Source: Ilex aquifolium (Eukaryota; Streptophyta; Magnoliopsida; Aquifoliales; Aquifoliaceae). From it: 64,000 nt of DNA. The notes beneath the pieces were generated by a model. It saw nothing but the letters and a program-made list of their open reading frames with translations. It did no database searches and had not been told where the DNA came from. The stretch is taken from assembly GCA_951799425.1 (NCBI GenBank), contig OX637396.1, positions 11,011,701-11,075,700 on the forward strand, written 5' to 3'. Each line of letters begins with the position of its first letter. The stretch's first letter is position 1. Both the position numbers and the translations under genes were made by a program. Below, piece by piece: positions 33,723 through 45,440 of the stretch.

Positions 33723-35870
33723 ACAATTGTTGTAAACTGACCCTCAAAGATGATAAATTTACCTTTAATTGTGGTAAATTGTCCATAATTTTGCTAAATC
33801 TCACTCTAGTGACTTTGTTATCGATCATAGACATTTGTGGTCGATCCCAAACTTACTGTTTTTCAATACGTTTTGGGGGGAGACTACTACAACCTTGCAA
33901 TAAATCTCGAGCTCTTGGGATAGAGCGCAAATATTTTGGAGATAAAAAAAAATTAATTTTGATATATTCTAAATGATAATTTCGATATATTCCAAAAAAT
34001 AATAATAATTTTGATATTTTCCAAAAAAAAATAAATAAATTGGATAGATCACAAAATTCACTTTCTCCAAATTAATAAAAAAATCACCTTTAATTTTATT
34101 TATTAAACTTTAATTTCATAAAATTAACACAAAATTGACGGCCTATTTTTTTAAATAAACATTAAAATTCATGAATTTAATGACTGTCAATTTTATCAAA
34201 TTAACATTGAAATTCGATTATATTGAATTCTAATTAGATGAAACTAAATATTAAAATTCGATTCGAGTCGATTGAAATTTATATTTTTTTACTGATTAAA
34301 ATTCGTGGCGATTAAAAACTCGCATTGAATTTTAATCGGCCTGAATTTTGATATATAAAAAATATAAATTTAATCGACTCAAATTTTAATACGTAAAAAA
34401 TAAATTTTAATCAACTTGAATCGAATTTTAAGAAGTAATAAAATATAAATTTCTAACGACTCGAATCAAATTTTAATCAGTGCTAGGCGCTAGTAGCTCA
34501 GGTTAAGCTGAAATCAACTCGAATTTTAATAGGTAAAAAACATTTAATTGGCTCGAATTTAATATATATAAAAAATAAAATTTAATCAGCTCGAATCTGA
34601 ATTTTAATTGGCTCAAATTTTAATATGTAGAAAAATAATTTTTATGTCAAATTTTAATCAAATAATTTTTTAATCAAATTAAACACAAATTCACTGTCAA
34701 TTTTATTTATTAAAATCAAATTCCTTCAAATTAACATTAAATTGACCATTAATTTTATCAAATTAACATTAAATTTTATCTTATTGCTATTCAACTCATC
34801 AAAAAAAATCAAATTCACATTTAATTTTATTTATTAAATATTATTTCATCAAATTGATCATCAATTTTATTAAATTAACATTAATTTGAATATTGGATGA
34901 TTTTGGATGTTGATTTGAGAAATTGAATGTTATTTGGATGAATTTGAATATTAATTGAATGAATGAAATTTTAATTTGATGCAATTGAATATTAATTTAA
35001 TGAATTTTAATGTTACTCGAATAAATTCAATGTTAATTTGATTAATTATATATTAATTTGATGAATTTGAATGTTAATTTGGGATATCATGTTTGAAGGT
35101 AATGTTATCAGTGTTAAGGACGATGTTAGCACTTTTATTGCAATATTATGTTGATTTTTGGTGACATTATTTGTATTTATGGTGAATTTACCACATTTTA
35201 GGTAAGAATATCAGAGCTGATATACATTTACGTTTAAGTTTATAATATTACTCACATATGTTGTAACTTTAATCAATATAATAGTAAATTTGGTCAATAC
35301 TCTTATAACTTTGTCCACTATTTTTGTGTAATTTAATCTTAAACTGTAGTAAATGTACACTTAATTGTTATAATTTGACCAAAGTAGTTGTAAATTCGTC
35401 CACAATGATTGTACTTAATCTATTTTTTGTAGTAAATTTACCCACGATCTCTGTAATGTAACCTTTAAATGTGGTAACTAACCTTACCCTATTCCATTTG
35501 ATGGAAATTCATCTCCACTGTAGTAAATATACTCTTAACTGTTGTAAAATTATCAAAGTTGTTATAAATTCATCCACAGTGATTGTAACTTAACCCATTT
35601 TTATTGTAAATTTATTCACAATTTTACTCTAATAGGTAGTAACCTTGCCTCCCTTCTTGTAAATACATTCGCAAGACAAGCTCATCAAAGGTCCCTATTG
35701 AATTTGGGTATGGTACCGAAAAACTCCATGTCTGTACTGTAGTCTACTCCGCTTGTTCCATATCTAGTTTTCAGTAGGCTTCAAATCTTCAATCAATAAA
35801 TACACACTTGAACAACTTAGATGCTTTTTTGACTTAATGGAATTATGCTACCACTAACATAACGAACAAA
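33723..35870. repeat. Degenerate AT-rich short-period repeats
   Basis: Three successive zones of diverged short repeats: 34200-34640 (variants of ATTTTAATCGACTCGAATTT), 34850-35090 (variants of GAATGTTAATTTGATGAATT) and 35230-35660 (variants of TTGTAAATTCATCCACA). No gene. The block lies between the two copies of the duplicated fragment. Confidence 0.6.
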
Positions 35871-35879
35871 CATAAAAGG

Positions 35880-36187
35880 TTGAATTGCACTTTATACTCC
35901 GAAAGATTTTAAATTTCTTATTTTGCACCCTTAAAAATTAAATTTCTCACTTTGTACCTTCAATGTATCAAAAGTATTGTAATGGGACCCTTCTGTTAAC
36001 TTCCCTTTAGTTTTTTTGTCAGTGTTAATAGATTGACTTTTGACAAAAAAAAATAACGGAAGCTAACAGAAGGGTCACATTGCATCACTTTTGATATATT
36101 GATGGTGTAATATGAAAAATTTAATCTTTTAGAGTGCAAAGTAAGAAATTTAAAATCTTTCAAAGTGCGAAGTGAAAAAAGCTCAAC
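35880..36187. mobile_element. Foldback MITE, 308 bp
   Basis: The left end (GTTGAATTGCAC, then AAAGATTTTAAATTTCTTA and TTTGCACYCT) is mirrored at the right end. The halves pair over nearly their whole length. Flanking duplication is not clear. Confidence 0.7.
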
Positions 36188-36347
36188 ATAATATTTAGCG
36201 GTGGAGTACCATTGAAAAGTTAAATGACATGTTTATAACCATATATTCAGATACATTTTTGCTCAATTTTCTTCGTTAGTAGATTATCTATATGATGAAT
36301 TCAAATGAGACACAGAAACTGATTTTCCAACATGAAAACTAGAGGAA

Positions 36348-36555
36348 TAAAGACAAATGCATCCTCCCCAACCAAAGAAGAAACAAAAAATAAGAGAGAG
36401 TGAAAAAAACGAACACAAAACCCACAAAAATACTTCTTTGTTGAAGCAGTCGCGGCCGGCAGTGCTAACAGAAAGGTTCACTCAATCACTGAGATACAAA
36501 AGGTGTAGAGCTAATTTCATGGACGTTCTTCGGCTACAATTTGATTTATCTTTGG
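36348..36555 (+). repeat. Duplicated gene-like fragment, copy 2
   Basis: Partner of 33510-33722, about 85 percent alike by eye, with the same open plus frame. The SINE at 36592 inserted just downstream. Confidence 0.6.
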
Positions 36556-36591
36556 TTCCAGCTAATTTTTGTATTATCAAGACCGCGTAAA

Positions 36592-36758
36592 TGAGGGTGG
36601 ACTTTAGCACAGTGGTAAAGTTGTTTCATTGTGACTTGGAGGTCACGGGTTCGAATCGCGAAAATATTTTTTCTACTTACAGGGATAAGGTTACGTACAT
36701 CTGACCCTCCCCAGACCCCGTAATAACGAAAACCTCGTGCACTGATTTCGCCCTTTTA
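36592..36758 (+). mobile_element. Au-type SINE, full, with 14-bp TSD
   Basis: The 167-bp element has a tRNA-like head with A box (TTTAGCACAGTGGT) and B box (GGTTCGAATCG), a body with GGATAAGGTTACGTACA and CCCTCCCCAGACCCC, and a T-rich 3' end (TTTCGCCCTTTTA). This matches the Au SINE family of angiosperms. CAAGACCGCGTAAA flanks it at 36578-36591 and 36759-36772 without mismatch, so it is a young insertion. It would be transcribed by RNA polymerase III and copied by a LINE reverse transcriptase. Confidence 0.93.
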
Positions 36759-37072
36759 CAAGACCGCGTAAACCAATCTCAACCAATCTCAATAGTCTCT
36801 CTTATGACAACCCCTAAAGAGAAAATTTTGGGAAGAAAAATTTTGGGAAGAAAAAAAAACTTAGTGAAGAGCCTGCAATTAATATTATAATGCATGCATG
36901 CATGGACCTGTTCCTATATTCTTTTTTTGTGAGGCTTTCCTCTTCAATTCCAGTTCACAATGCTAAAAGTTGTAAACATGAAGCTCACTCAGAATCTGAA
37001 ACTTAAATTAGAATGACAAATTTGAGATCATAAAAGGGACAAAAATAAATAAATTAATTAATCATTGAACTG

Positions 37073-38628
37073 CAAGGACGGATTTACTGGTGGGCTTAGG
37101 TGGGCTGTAGCCTAGAGTAAAAAAAAAAATTTACCAGTACCAGCCCACCCCCCAACTCAACCCAACTCAGCCAACCCATCCCACCTAAGCCAACCCAGCC
37201 CACTTGGCACCTGCAAAGCTCTTCTCTCAGTCGGTCTCTCTCAGTTTCTTCTCTCTCTCACAGACGGTCTCCCTCAGCCAGTCACTTCCCCCAAAATCAT
37301 GCCGAATACATGCCGGCAATATCTACTCTCACAGGCGGCCAGTCACTTCTCTCTCAGGTTGTCACTTCTCCTTTCTCTTTTCCTCCAGAATTCAGCCATG
37401 GCGACTGGCCTCTCTCACAGTCACCTCCTCTGTATCCACACTCCACAGCATAGCCATAACTATAGTTGTTTATGCGCTTCAACCAACCTGTTTCATAAAC
37501 CTCAAATACTTGTACGAATCCCTAATTGTTCAGCTCATCTTCAGACAGTCCCTAAATCATTACCTATTTACCTCGAAAAAACCTTGGTACTCCACTTGAA
37601 ACCTCAACCCCCCAATCCAAGCCTCCTATATCTGATAATCGGCTGAAGAGTCCGGACCCAAACCCGCATTCCGATGACAAGGCCAAAGCAATTACCAAAT
37701 GAACTTCTGTCTGATCTTGCAGTGTCCATGGCAACCAAGCTACAAACTTGTGTGAGTGATTGCAGGTTTGCCTGTGTGGGTATTGTAGTCACAAACTTCC
37801 TGTTCATAAAATTTTTTAATTTGCTCAAAGTATTGTACCAGCTTGGGATTGATCTCAAGTTTTGTTAATGGATTGTACTAGGTTGGGATTGAACTCAAGT
37901 TTTGTATATCTATCTTACTCAATCTCATTGAATTTTAATTTGGTTTGTTTAAACAGTACTGAAGCTTGATTTGGATGGGATCTAGTTGGAACTTGTGTGT
38001 CTATTAATTGCTTTTTTCCCTTGATGTACTCTGCGAGATTTTTTTTATATCAACTTTGCCCCATCTGATTTATTTTTTAAAAAGGACTTTTGCGGATAAT
38101 CCCAGAGGAGGCTAACTAACAGCTGAGTATATCTGTTGCAAAATGCCTAGTAACTCAAAATCTTTGGTTCATGGTTCTGCCTCTAAAAACAATCATTGTG
38201 TTTAGACCTTTTCTTTTAGAGGCCAACTTTCACCTTAGCACAAGAAATTCATGATACTCAGGTGGTTGAGTATGTGGAGAGTTGTGATCAGTCCTAGAGA
38301 AATTTTTGTGCTTTGTTTGTATTGATGATATGTCCATATGATCTCCATCTATGTAGCAGATGTACAAGATATACTAATTGTATTCTACCCAACTTCTGTG
38401 ATTGATTGGTCATGCAGTCTTTGTTGCTCTGCTTGCAATAATGCTTGGGGTTCTTTCGTATAAATATATGTATCTCTTTTGACTGGTTTATGCTAGCTGA
38501 GTGATACCAATATCAATATTAATGTTTGTATTATTGAATATATGTTTATGAGTTTACATTTGTATTTTGTTAGTCATATGAATGTTTAGCTTAGCCCGGG
38601 ATAAAAAAAAATCCTGGCTCCGTCCTTG
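37073..38628. mobile_element. hAT element, 1.56 kb, with gene-like cargo
   Basis: Termini are CAAGGACGGA and TCCGTCCTTG, with the 8-bp TSD TTGAACTG at 37065-37072 and 38629-38636, diagnostic of hAT. No transposase is present. Inside, 37204-37870 is GC-richer than its surroundings and has open frames, including a serine-, histidine- and leucine-rich segment starting MATGLSHSH near 37399 that resembles an organelle-targeting leader. This may be a captured gene fragment. The rest, 37870-38590, is non-coding. Confidence 0.9.
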
Positions 38629-38835
38629 TTGAACTGTTCAAACATGACACCTTCAAACTGCCCTGATTGCAAGTAAAAACCTTTTTGTTTTACAAAATCT
38701 TAAAACCATAAGGGCGCTTTCTCACACCTCCACATCTATATGTACTCTCTTCTGATCTCAACTTCTCTTCATCTCCATCATTCCTTCCCTATAGCAGAAG
38801 ACTCTCTTTTTGCCTTGTTTTTTCTCTTTCCAAAA

Positions 38836-40544
38836 ATGAGTAGAGTTCAACTATCAACCTCAATCTTCTGCTATATTTTTTGTTTAACTGTATCGATGTT
38901 CTTCACTCTTTCAATGGCTTCCCTTACCATAGTTTTCTACGGATCGAGTTGTCCCTCTGCAGAGACAATCGTTAGGAAAGCCGTGTGTCGCAGAATCCTG
39001 GCATAGCTGCAGGACTCGTTAGAATGCATTTCCATGACTGCTTTGTTAGGTTATGCTCAATATCTTTTGACACTCTAATTTGTCTGGGAATTAACTTAGA
39101 AAATTACGCCCTACTTGGTTTGCATCTCAGAAATTATTTTTCTATTTTCAAAAACAGTTTCCAAGAGAAAAATAGTTTGACCAACTATTTTTTTTTTTTT
39201 TTTGAAAACTGAAAACAAAAAATGGGTAAATTTAGATAACAAGTTAGGATTGTTTTGTATTTTTAGAAACAACCTTTCAAGAATTTGGAAAACAACCACC
39301 GCCACCACCACCACATTTTTGTTTTCCTTGTTTTTTGGGTTACTGTCGAAACAAGTTTTACTAATTTATATTCCGTAGAATTGTTTTTAGAAACATATAA
39401 CCAAACAAGTTCTGCGACACAAAAATCAAAACACACTTTTCTAAAACTCTAACCGAAAATAATTTTTGGATACTATTTTTTGAGACACAAACTAAACAAG
39501 GCCTTACATCTTTTAGGGTCAGCATTAAGATTGTTCCATTGTATTCGACTCACCACAAGAGACTCTCCAAATAGGGGGCTAAGGTTATGGAATAAAATTG
39601 ATACTTTAGGGTGTAATGTGATAAATTTTATAGTTGAGAGTACAAAGTAAAACAAAGGTAATAGTTCAAGGGGATAAAATTACATTTTACCGTTTCTATG
39701 TACTTTCATTGTTTCATATAGACGGAGTAACTAAAGGTGATGGAACTAACAGCGTTGCCTTTAAATATGCTTTCAGGGTTGTGATGCTTCAATCTTACTT
39801 GATTCAACACCTGGTAAGCCCTCAGAGAAGGAACATCCAGCCATCAATCCAAGCTTGCGAGGCTTTGAAGTAATCGACAAGGCTAAGGCTAAGCTTGAAG
39901 CTCTATGCCCTCAAACTGTTTCGTGCTCGGACATCCTTGCATTCGCTGCTCGCGATAGCGCCTTAAAAGTAGGAGGAATCAACTACTTTGTCCCTGCTGG
40001 ACGTCGCGATGGAAGAGTTTCCCTAATAGATGAGCCTTTACAAAACCTCCCATTTCCTTTTCTCAATGCCACACAGCTTGAGCAAAACTTTGCAAGGAAG
40101 GGACTAACTCTTGATGAAATGGTCACTCTCTCTGGGGCACATTCTATTGGAATCGCAAATTGTGCTAATTTCTCGAATCGATTGTATTCCTTTAATTCGA
40201 CTCATTCGCAGGACCCTTCAATGGATCCCAAGTTTGCTGAGGACTTAAAGACTAAGTGTCCAAGAAATGGAGCATCAAGTGGTACCATTGTGCCTCTTGA
40301 TCAGGTTACACCAAATAGATTGGATAACAATTACTATGTAGCTTTGATGAATCATCGTGGCTTGTTAATATCGGATCAAACGCTATTGAGTAGCCCTTCG
40401 ACGGCTGGGATGGTGTGGAGAAATGCAAAACTTGGTACAAGTTGGGCTAAAAAGTTTGCAGCTGCAATGGTCCGTATGGGTTCTATTGATGTTCTCACAG
40501 GTACTCAGGGTGAGATTAGGAAGAAATGTAGGGTTGTAAACTAA
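38836..40544 (+). pseudogene. Class III peroxidase, probably inactivated
   Basis: Exon 1 starts at ATG 38836: a hydrophobic secretory signal, then [22 protein letters not shown] frame break (apparent 10-bp loss near 38983) puts a TAG at 39004 in the original frame, while [21 protein letters not shown] with the distal His continues in another. Exon 2 (39777-40544) follows AG at 39776 and is intact: GCDASILLDS, AARDSA, the proximal haem His in [12 protein letters not shown], and an ending in GEIRKKCRVVN. The only GT donor (39050) gives a frame mismatch with exon 2, suggesting a lost base at the junction. Secreted peroxidases oxidise phenolics with hydrogen peroxide in the wall. An in-frame upstream ATG exists at 38740. 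Expression is not excluded. Confidence 0.9.
39108..39503. mobile_element. MITE in peroxidase intron, 396 bp
   Basis: Starts GCCCTACTTGGTTTGCATCTC and ends with the near-complement GAGACACAAACTAAACAAGGCC. TTAC flanks both sides (39104-39107, 39504-39507). The GGCC-TTGTTTGG type of terminus suggests a PIF/Harbinger- or hAT-related MITE. It explains about half of the intron. Confidence 0.75.
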
Positions 40545-40811
<267 letters not shown>

Positions 40812-41810
40812 TATTAATAAAAGTACCCTAAGTGAAAAAAATTTGATTCACTATTTTACCCTCATAAAAAATTTAAATACCATACTATCTTTTCATAGTC
40901 AAATATCTAAATTACAATTACATCCTTATGTATTTAAATCTCCAAATTACCCTCTAACATCTCTTTTAATTCTCTATTATCTTAGTATAAATATCAATAT
41001 CTATGAAAAATTATAATTGACTACGTTACTCTCAAAAAAATATATATATCATTATAGTTTTCAATAAGGTGTTTAAAAACTCCATCAATATTTCATTACT
41101 CTTGTCAAGTATGATAACATTATTCCAATATATATTAGTATTTTTTTTTTCTATCTATACTACTAATAAAAAATGAAACTTTTGTCTTAGTATGAAAAAT
41201 TTATAATTCACTATTTTACTCTTATAAAGAATTTTAAATATCACACTATCCTTCCGTAGTTGAATATCTAAATTGCCATCATATATTTATGTGGTTAAAT
41301 CTCTAAAATATTCATAACATCTCTTTTAATTCTCTATTTACTATGTATAAATATCAGTATCTATTAAACTTTTTAATTGGTTACGTTACATTTATGAAAA
41401 ATTTTAATTGACTACGTTACTCTAAAAAATATATATATATCATTATAATTTTCAATAAGGTGTTCAAAAACTCTATCAATATTTCATTACTCTTTTCAAA
41501 TATGATAACATTATGCCTATATATATGTGTATTTTTTTTTTCCATCTATACTACTAATAAATAATGAAACTTTTGTCTTAGTATAAAAAAATTTTAATTC
41601 ACTATTTTATTCTTATAAAGAATTTTAAATATCAAACTATCCTTCCGTAGTTGAATATCTAAATTGTAATCATATATTTATGTGGTTAAATCTCTAAAAT
41701 ATTCCTAACATCTCTTTTAATTCTCTATTTACTATGTATAAATATCAATATCTATTAAACTTTTTAATTGGCTACGTTACCTTTATGAAAAATTTTAATT
41801 GACCACGTTA

Positions 41811-41865
<55 letters not shown>

Positions 41866-42290
41866 TTATAGTTTTCAATAAGGTGTTCAAAAACTCCATT
41901 AATATTTCATTACTCTTTTCAAATATGATAACATTATGCCTATATATATGTGTACTTTTTTTCCATCTATACTACTAATAAAGAATGAAACTTTTGTCTT
42001 AGTATGAAAAATTTTTAATTCACTATTTTACTCTTATAAAGAATTTTAAATATCACACTATCCTTCCGTAGTTGAATATCTAAATTGACATCATATATTT
42101 ATGTGGTTAAATCTCTAAATTATTCCTAACATCTCTTTTAATTCTCTATTTACTATGTATAAATATTAGTATCTATTAAACTTTTTAATTGGCTACGTTA
42201 CCTTTAAAAAATATATGCAATCACTATAATTTTCAATAAAACGTTCAAAAAATCTTTAAAAACTTCATCAATATAATATTAAGAGTTTAT
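40812..42290 (+). repeat. Tandem Helitron-like 5' ends, four units
   Basis: Units begin ACTATTAATAAAAG (40811) and TCTATACTACTAATAAA (41154, 41545, 41966), spaced 391 and 421 bp; the second gap is longer because of a (TA)n expansion at 41817-41862. Shared phrases include CTTCCGTAGTTGAATATC, TGTGGTTAAATCTC and GGCTACGTTACC. TC at the start followed by this AT-rich string resembles plant Helitron 5' termini. No coding. Confidence 0.7.
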
Positions 42291-43224
42291 ATAAAAAAAA
42301 TTATAGAGTGTTTTTAAGTGAAACTTGAATTTTAGAATTTTAATATTCTTTTAAAATATATATTATAGAGTAATATATTATAATTTAGGGATAATAGCAC
42401 TTTTAGTCCCTAAAATATGCATGTTTTGACAGTTTAATCTTTATTGTATCAATTTTGTCACTTTGGTCCCTAAAATTTTTAGTTAATGTTTAAAGAATTC
42501 ATACACAGACAACATGTTAAGTTTTTGACAGAAGTGATCACGTGCTGGTCACGTGATGCTGTCTGACAAAATGACACGTGGTCACTTCCGTTAAAAAACT
42601 TAATAGACCGTCTGGTTAGGGACCATTTAAACAAGAATTGAATATTTTAGGGACTAAAAACCATAGATTTCAATGAAAAACTATAGGATAAGATAACTAT
42701 AAATCACAATTATATGTACAGATCAGATAAAAAAATCAGAATAATATGTACATCAATATTAATTATTATTCAGAATTAAGAAAATTAGGTAGACAGAGGG
42801 TCATGACTCTTCCACTATATATTAACTACGATTTATAACATCATTTATAACAAAGTATTATATTTTCCTACATTTTCCTATCCTCCACTAAGTGATTGTC
42901 TGCTGTTAGGGAAACTAAGTAGACAACGATATCATTTATGCTTCTTAATCTTCTTTTGTTTAACCTTGCTTTTTAACAAGTTCTCTCTCTCAGAAAATGG
43001 GACAAAAATTCTCTAACAACCATACAAACCAGTTGAAAAACCTTTTAGTTTCTCTCTAACAGTTCATTTTGAAAACCTTTTATCTTCTTTTTCTCCCTCC
43101 CCCTCTCTCTCTCTCTCTCTCAAACACCCCTCTGAAATCGAATAAACCACATATACATAATACTTTTTATTAATATTTTATATATGAAAATTATTCACGT
43201 GCAATGCACGTGGTGCATTGATAA
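42291..43224 (+). mobile_element. Helitron-like body and 3' hairpin
   Basis: 42380-42660 has phrases such as TTTTAGTCCCTAAAAT at both sides of a short inverted structure (GATCACGTGCTGGTCACGTGATG nearby) and may be a nested MITE. 43196-43212 reads CACGTGCAATGCACGTG, a perfect hairpin 10-15 bp before ATTGATAA, then a new 5' end begins. A hairpin near the 3' end is a Helitron trait. No helicase ORF is seen. Confidence 0.5.
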
Positions 43225-43849
43225 TATACTATTAATAAAAGTACATTAACATGAAAAACTTTTGAATCATTATTTTGCACTTATAAAAAACTATAAAGAC
43301 TAATATGTCCTTTTGTATTTAAATATATAAATTACCATTATATCCCTTTGTATTTAAATAACAAACTAATCTCTAACAATCATACAAATCTCTCTATCTT
43401 TACTAAATTTTTTGAATGGTCATGTTATATTTAACATGATATATAAAAACAACATTATTCTTTTTTCTCAAAAACTCAATATAATACACGTTAACAACTC
43501 CATTGATACAATATCATCTTCAATGCCCAAAAACGGATATATTTATCTTATCTCTTCATTCACAATCAAAATAATTACTGATGCACGAAATAAAAACAAG
43601 AAAGACAAAAAGAAAAAAAAAATTGAGAAAAGAAAAATCTATAAACCTTACTACTTGATAGCTCGAATAAAAGAATTATAAAAAATGAGTCTATTAGATG
43701 TTTATAGTTATAAAAAAAATACAAATAATTTAACTATGATAAATATGAATTATATCTAATGTAACTATATAATTAGATTTTTTATATATTTTATCAAATA
43801 TTTCAAAAAAAAAAAAAAATCACGTGCAAAGCACGTCGTGTATTGCTAA
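43225..43849 (+). mobile_element. Second Helitron-like copy
   Basis: It starts TATACTATTAATAAAAGTAC directly after the first copy and ends with CACGTGCAAAGCACGT (43821-43836) and then TATTGCTAA, a CTRR-type terminus followed by T. Non-autonomous. The lysine-rich ORF at 43412-43681 is not convincing. Confidence 0.6.
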
Positions 43850-44165
43850 TAACCATAAAAACAAGAAACTATTTGGTTTGGAGTGTTTTGGCTTTCGAAG
43901 TACTTAGGCTGGACTTTAACTTACCATCACACGCTTGAGCTCGATTGCTCATTAGGTGTATATTCTTTCTCAAGCTTGGCTCCACAGCAATTCATGGGAC
44001 CTGCAATGATATCAAGCATGCCAATGCATTTGGTAAATATGTTATTTTAGTATGCATAACATTTTGCCATAAATTAACAGGAATTAAGTATGCCCGTGAA
44101 TTGATATGAGAAGATGATGCCACCAAAAACTAGACCTCATAAATCATTTTTGTTTTTTCTTTTGT
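43850..44165. other. Gene-free interval
   Basis: Nothing recognised, apart from ATAAAAACAAGAA shared with 47650-47662. Confidence 0.4.
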
Positions 44166-44372
44166 TCAACGGTTAAGAATGTCTGAACTAATTTATGCAT
44201 ACATCGATTAATTCCTTCTCCAGTCTGATCAAAGACAGGTCATCCGCGCTCAAGATTAAGATATTCATCAGAGATAAATCCCTCATGGCCTGACCCCAAG
44301 GGGTTGCCAAAATTTAAACTCAGAACATCTAATTTTACAACTCGTCTCTGTTATCACCTGAACTACCCTTTG
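44166..44372 (-). mobile_element. SINE-like repeat, copy 3
   Basis: Read on the minus strand it has a tRNA-like head (GGGTAGTTCAGGTGATAAC, an A-box form), then TTTTGGCAACCCCTTGGGG, CATGAGGGATTTATC, CTGTCTTTGATC and GGAATTAATCG. It is the longest copy of the family in the window. Exact TSD not found. Confidence 0.65.
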
Positions 44373-44566
44373 AGATTTTCACAAATCTTTTCAAAGAGCA
44401 ATTTTGATAAATAAAAATAAATAAATGAATTTATTTTTCACGCTTCATGTAAGTGCAACAAAACTTCTTTTCCACGCAAGTTCAGCGAAAAGTTGTTACA
44501 TTTGAAAAACAATTCGATGAATAATTAGAATTCATTTTTTCTTTTATTCTAGGACCTGGGTTTTGG

Positions 44567-44900
44567 CACTACAAGAAAATCAGGAATCCCGGTGTTTGTT
44601 AAACGCCAGATAAGGGGAAATAAGTGCCGGCAAAATGATGCAACGGCGTTTTAATTTAACGTCGACTGTACCGCAGTCGACAACGCCCCTGCGTTTAGGC
44701 AAACGTCGGTAACTTCACATTTGTCCCTGGCCAAAGTCCGATGACCGGAAGTAACATATCTTGCATTTTTTAAACACTAATAAAAACAAAATTTCCTACA
44801 AGCTAAACACTGGTAAAGGTGTCTTTGAACTCCCCATTGTCGACACTTATATAAACGCCAGGATAGTTTGCTTCTTTTTTTTTTTTTTGTTTCGCCCAAC
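44567..44900 (+). mobile_element. CACTA transposon left end
   Basis: CACTACAAGAAAATCAGG at 44567 is the classic CACTA (CMC/EnSpm) terminus, followed by GC-rich subterminal repeats around AACGCC, GCCGGCAAA and ACGTCGAC in both orientations. The opposite terminus (TTTTCTTGTAGTG) is not in the window, so this is a truncated end. The right limit is an estimate. Confidence 0.75.
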
Positions 44901-45432
44901 TGATAAACCTGAGCAATCAATAAGCATCCGGTAAAATATGTGAAATGATCAACATAGAACCTGCAATCCATCCATTAACATATTTACAACCCAATTCAAA
45001 ATATACTTGTGCAATCCATCCACATCCAATAAAATATTTTAATTCACCAAAATAAAAACTGCAAAGCACTCACCAAAATATCTACAACCCAATCTAGTGG
45101 TACTATGTTGGTGTCACTCTACCAGGGATTTGGATCCTCTCCATTACTCTTTATCTTCAATTCCCTTCAATACAATGCTAAATGAGTAACATGTGTAAGA
45201 TTTTAAATTTCAATGGACAAGATGTTTCCTCATTCATTTTGTTGTTGGTGGAGTGTAAGATATTTCCTCATTCATTTTGTTGTTGGTGGAGTGTTAACCA
45301 TTATTAAGGAATTTTCTCACAAGAAAAAAATCTTGTCCATTAAAATTACATGTCACTCATCTAACACTGTATTGAGGGGAATTGAAGAGAAAGGGCAATA
45401 AAGCGGATCTAGTAATGAAGATAATAAAAGAT
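44901..45432. other. Gene-free interval with short inverted repeat
   Basis: 45160-45400 contains TTTCAATGGACAAGATGTTTCCTC near the left and its near-complement further right (CTTGTCCATTAAAATTACATG), a small fold-back, and a 39-bp direct repeat around TTCCTCATTCATTTTGTTG. No gene. Confidence 0.5.
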
Positions 45433-45440
45433 CTCCCGAT

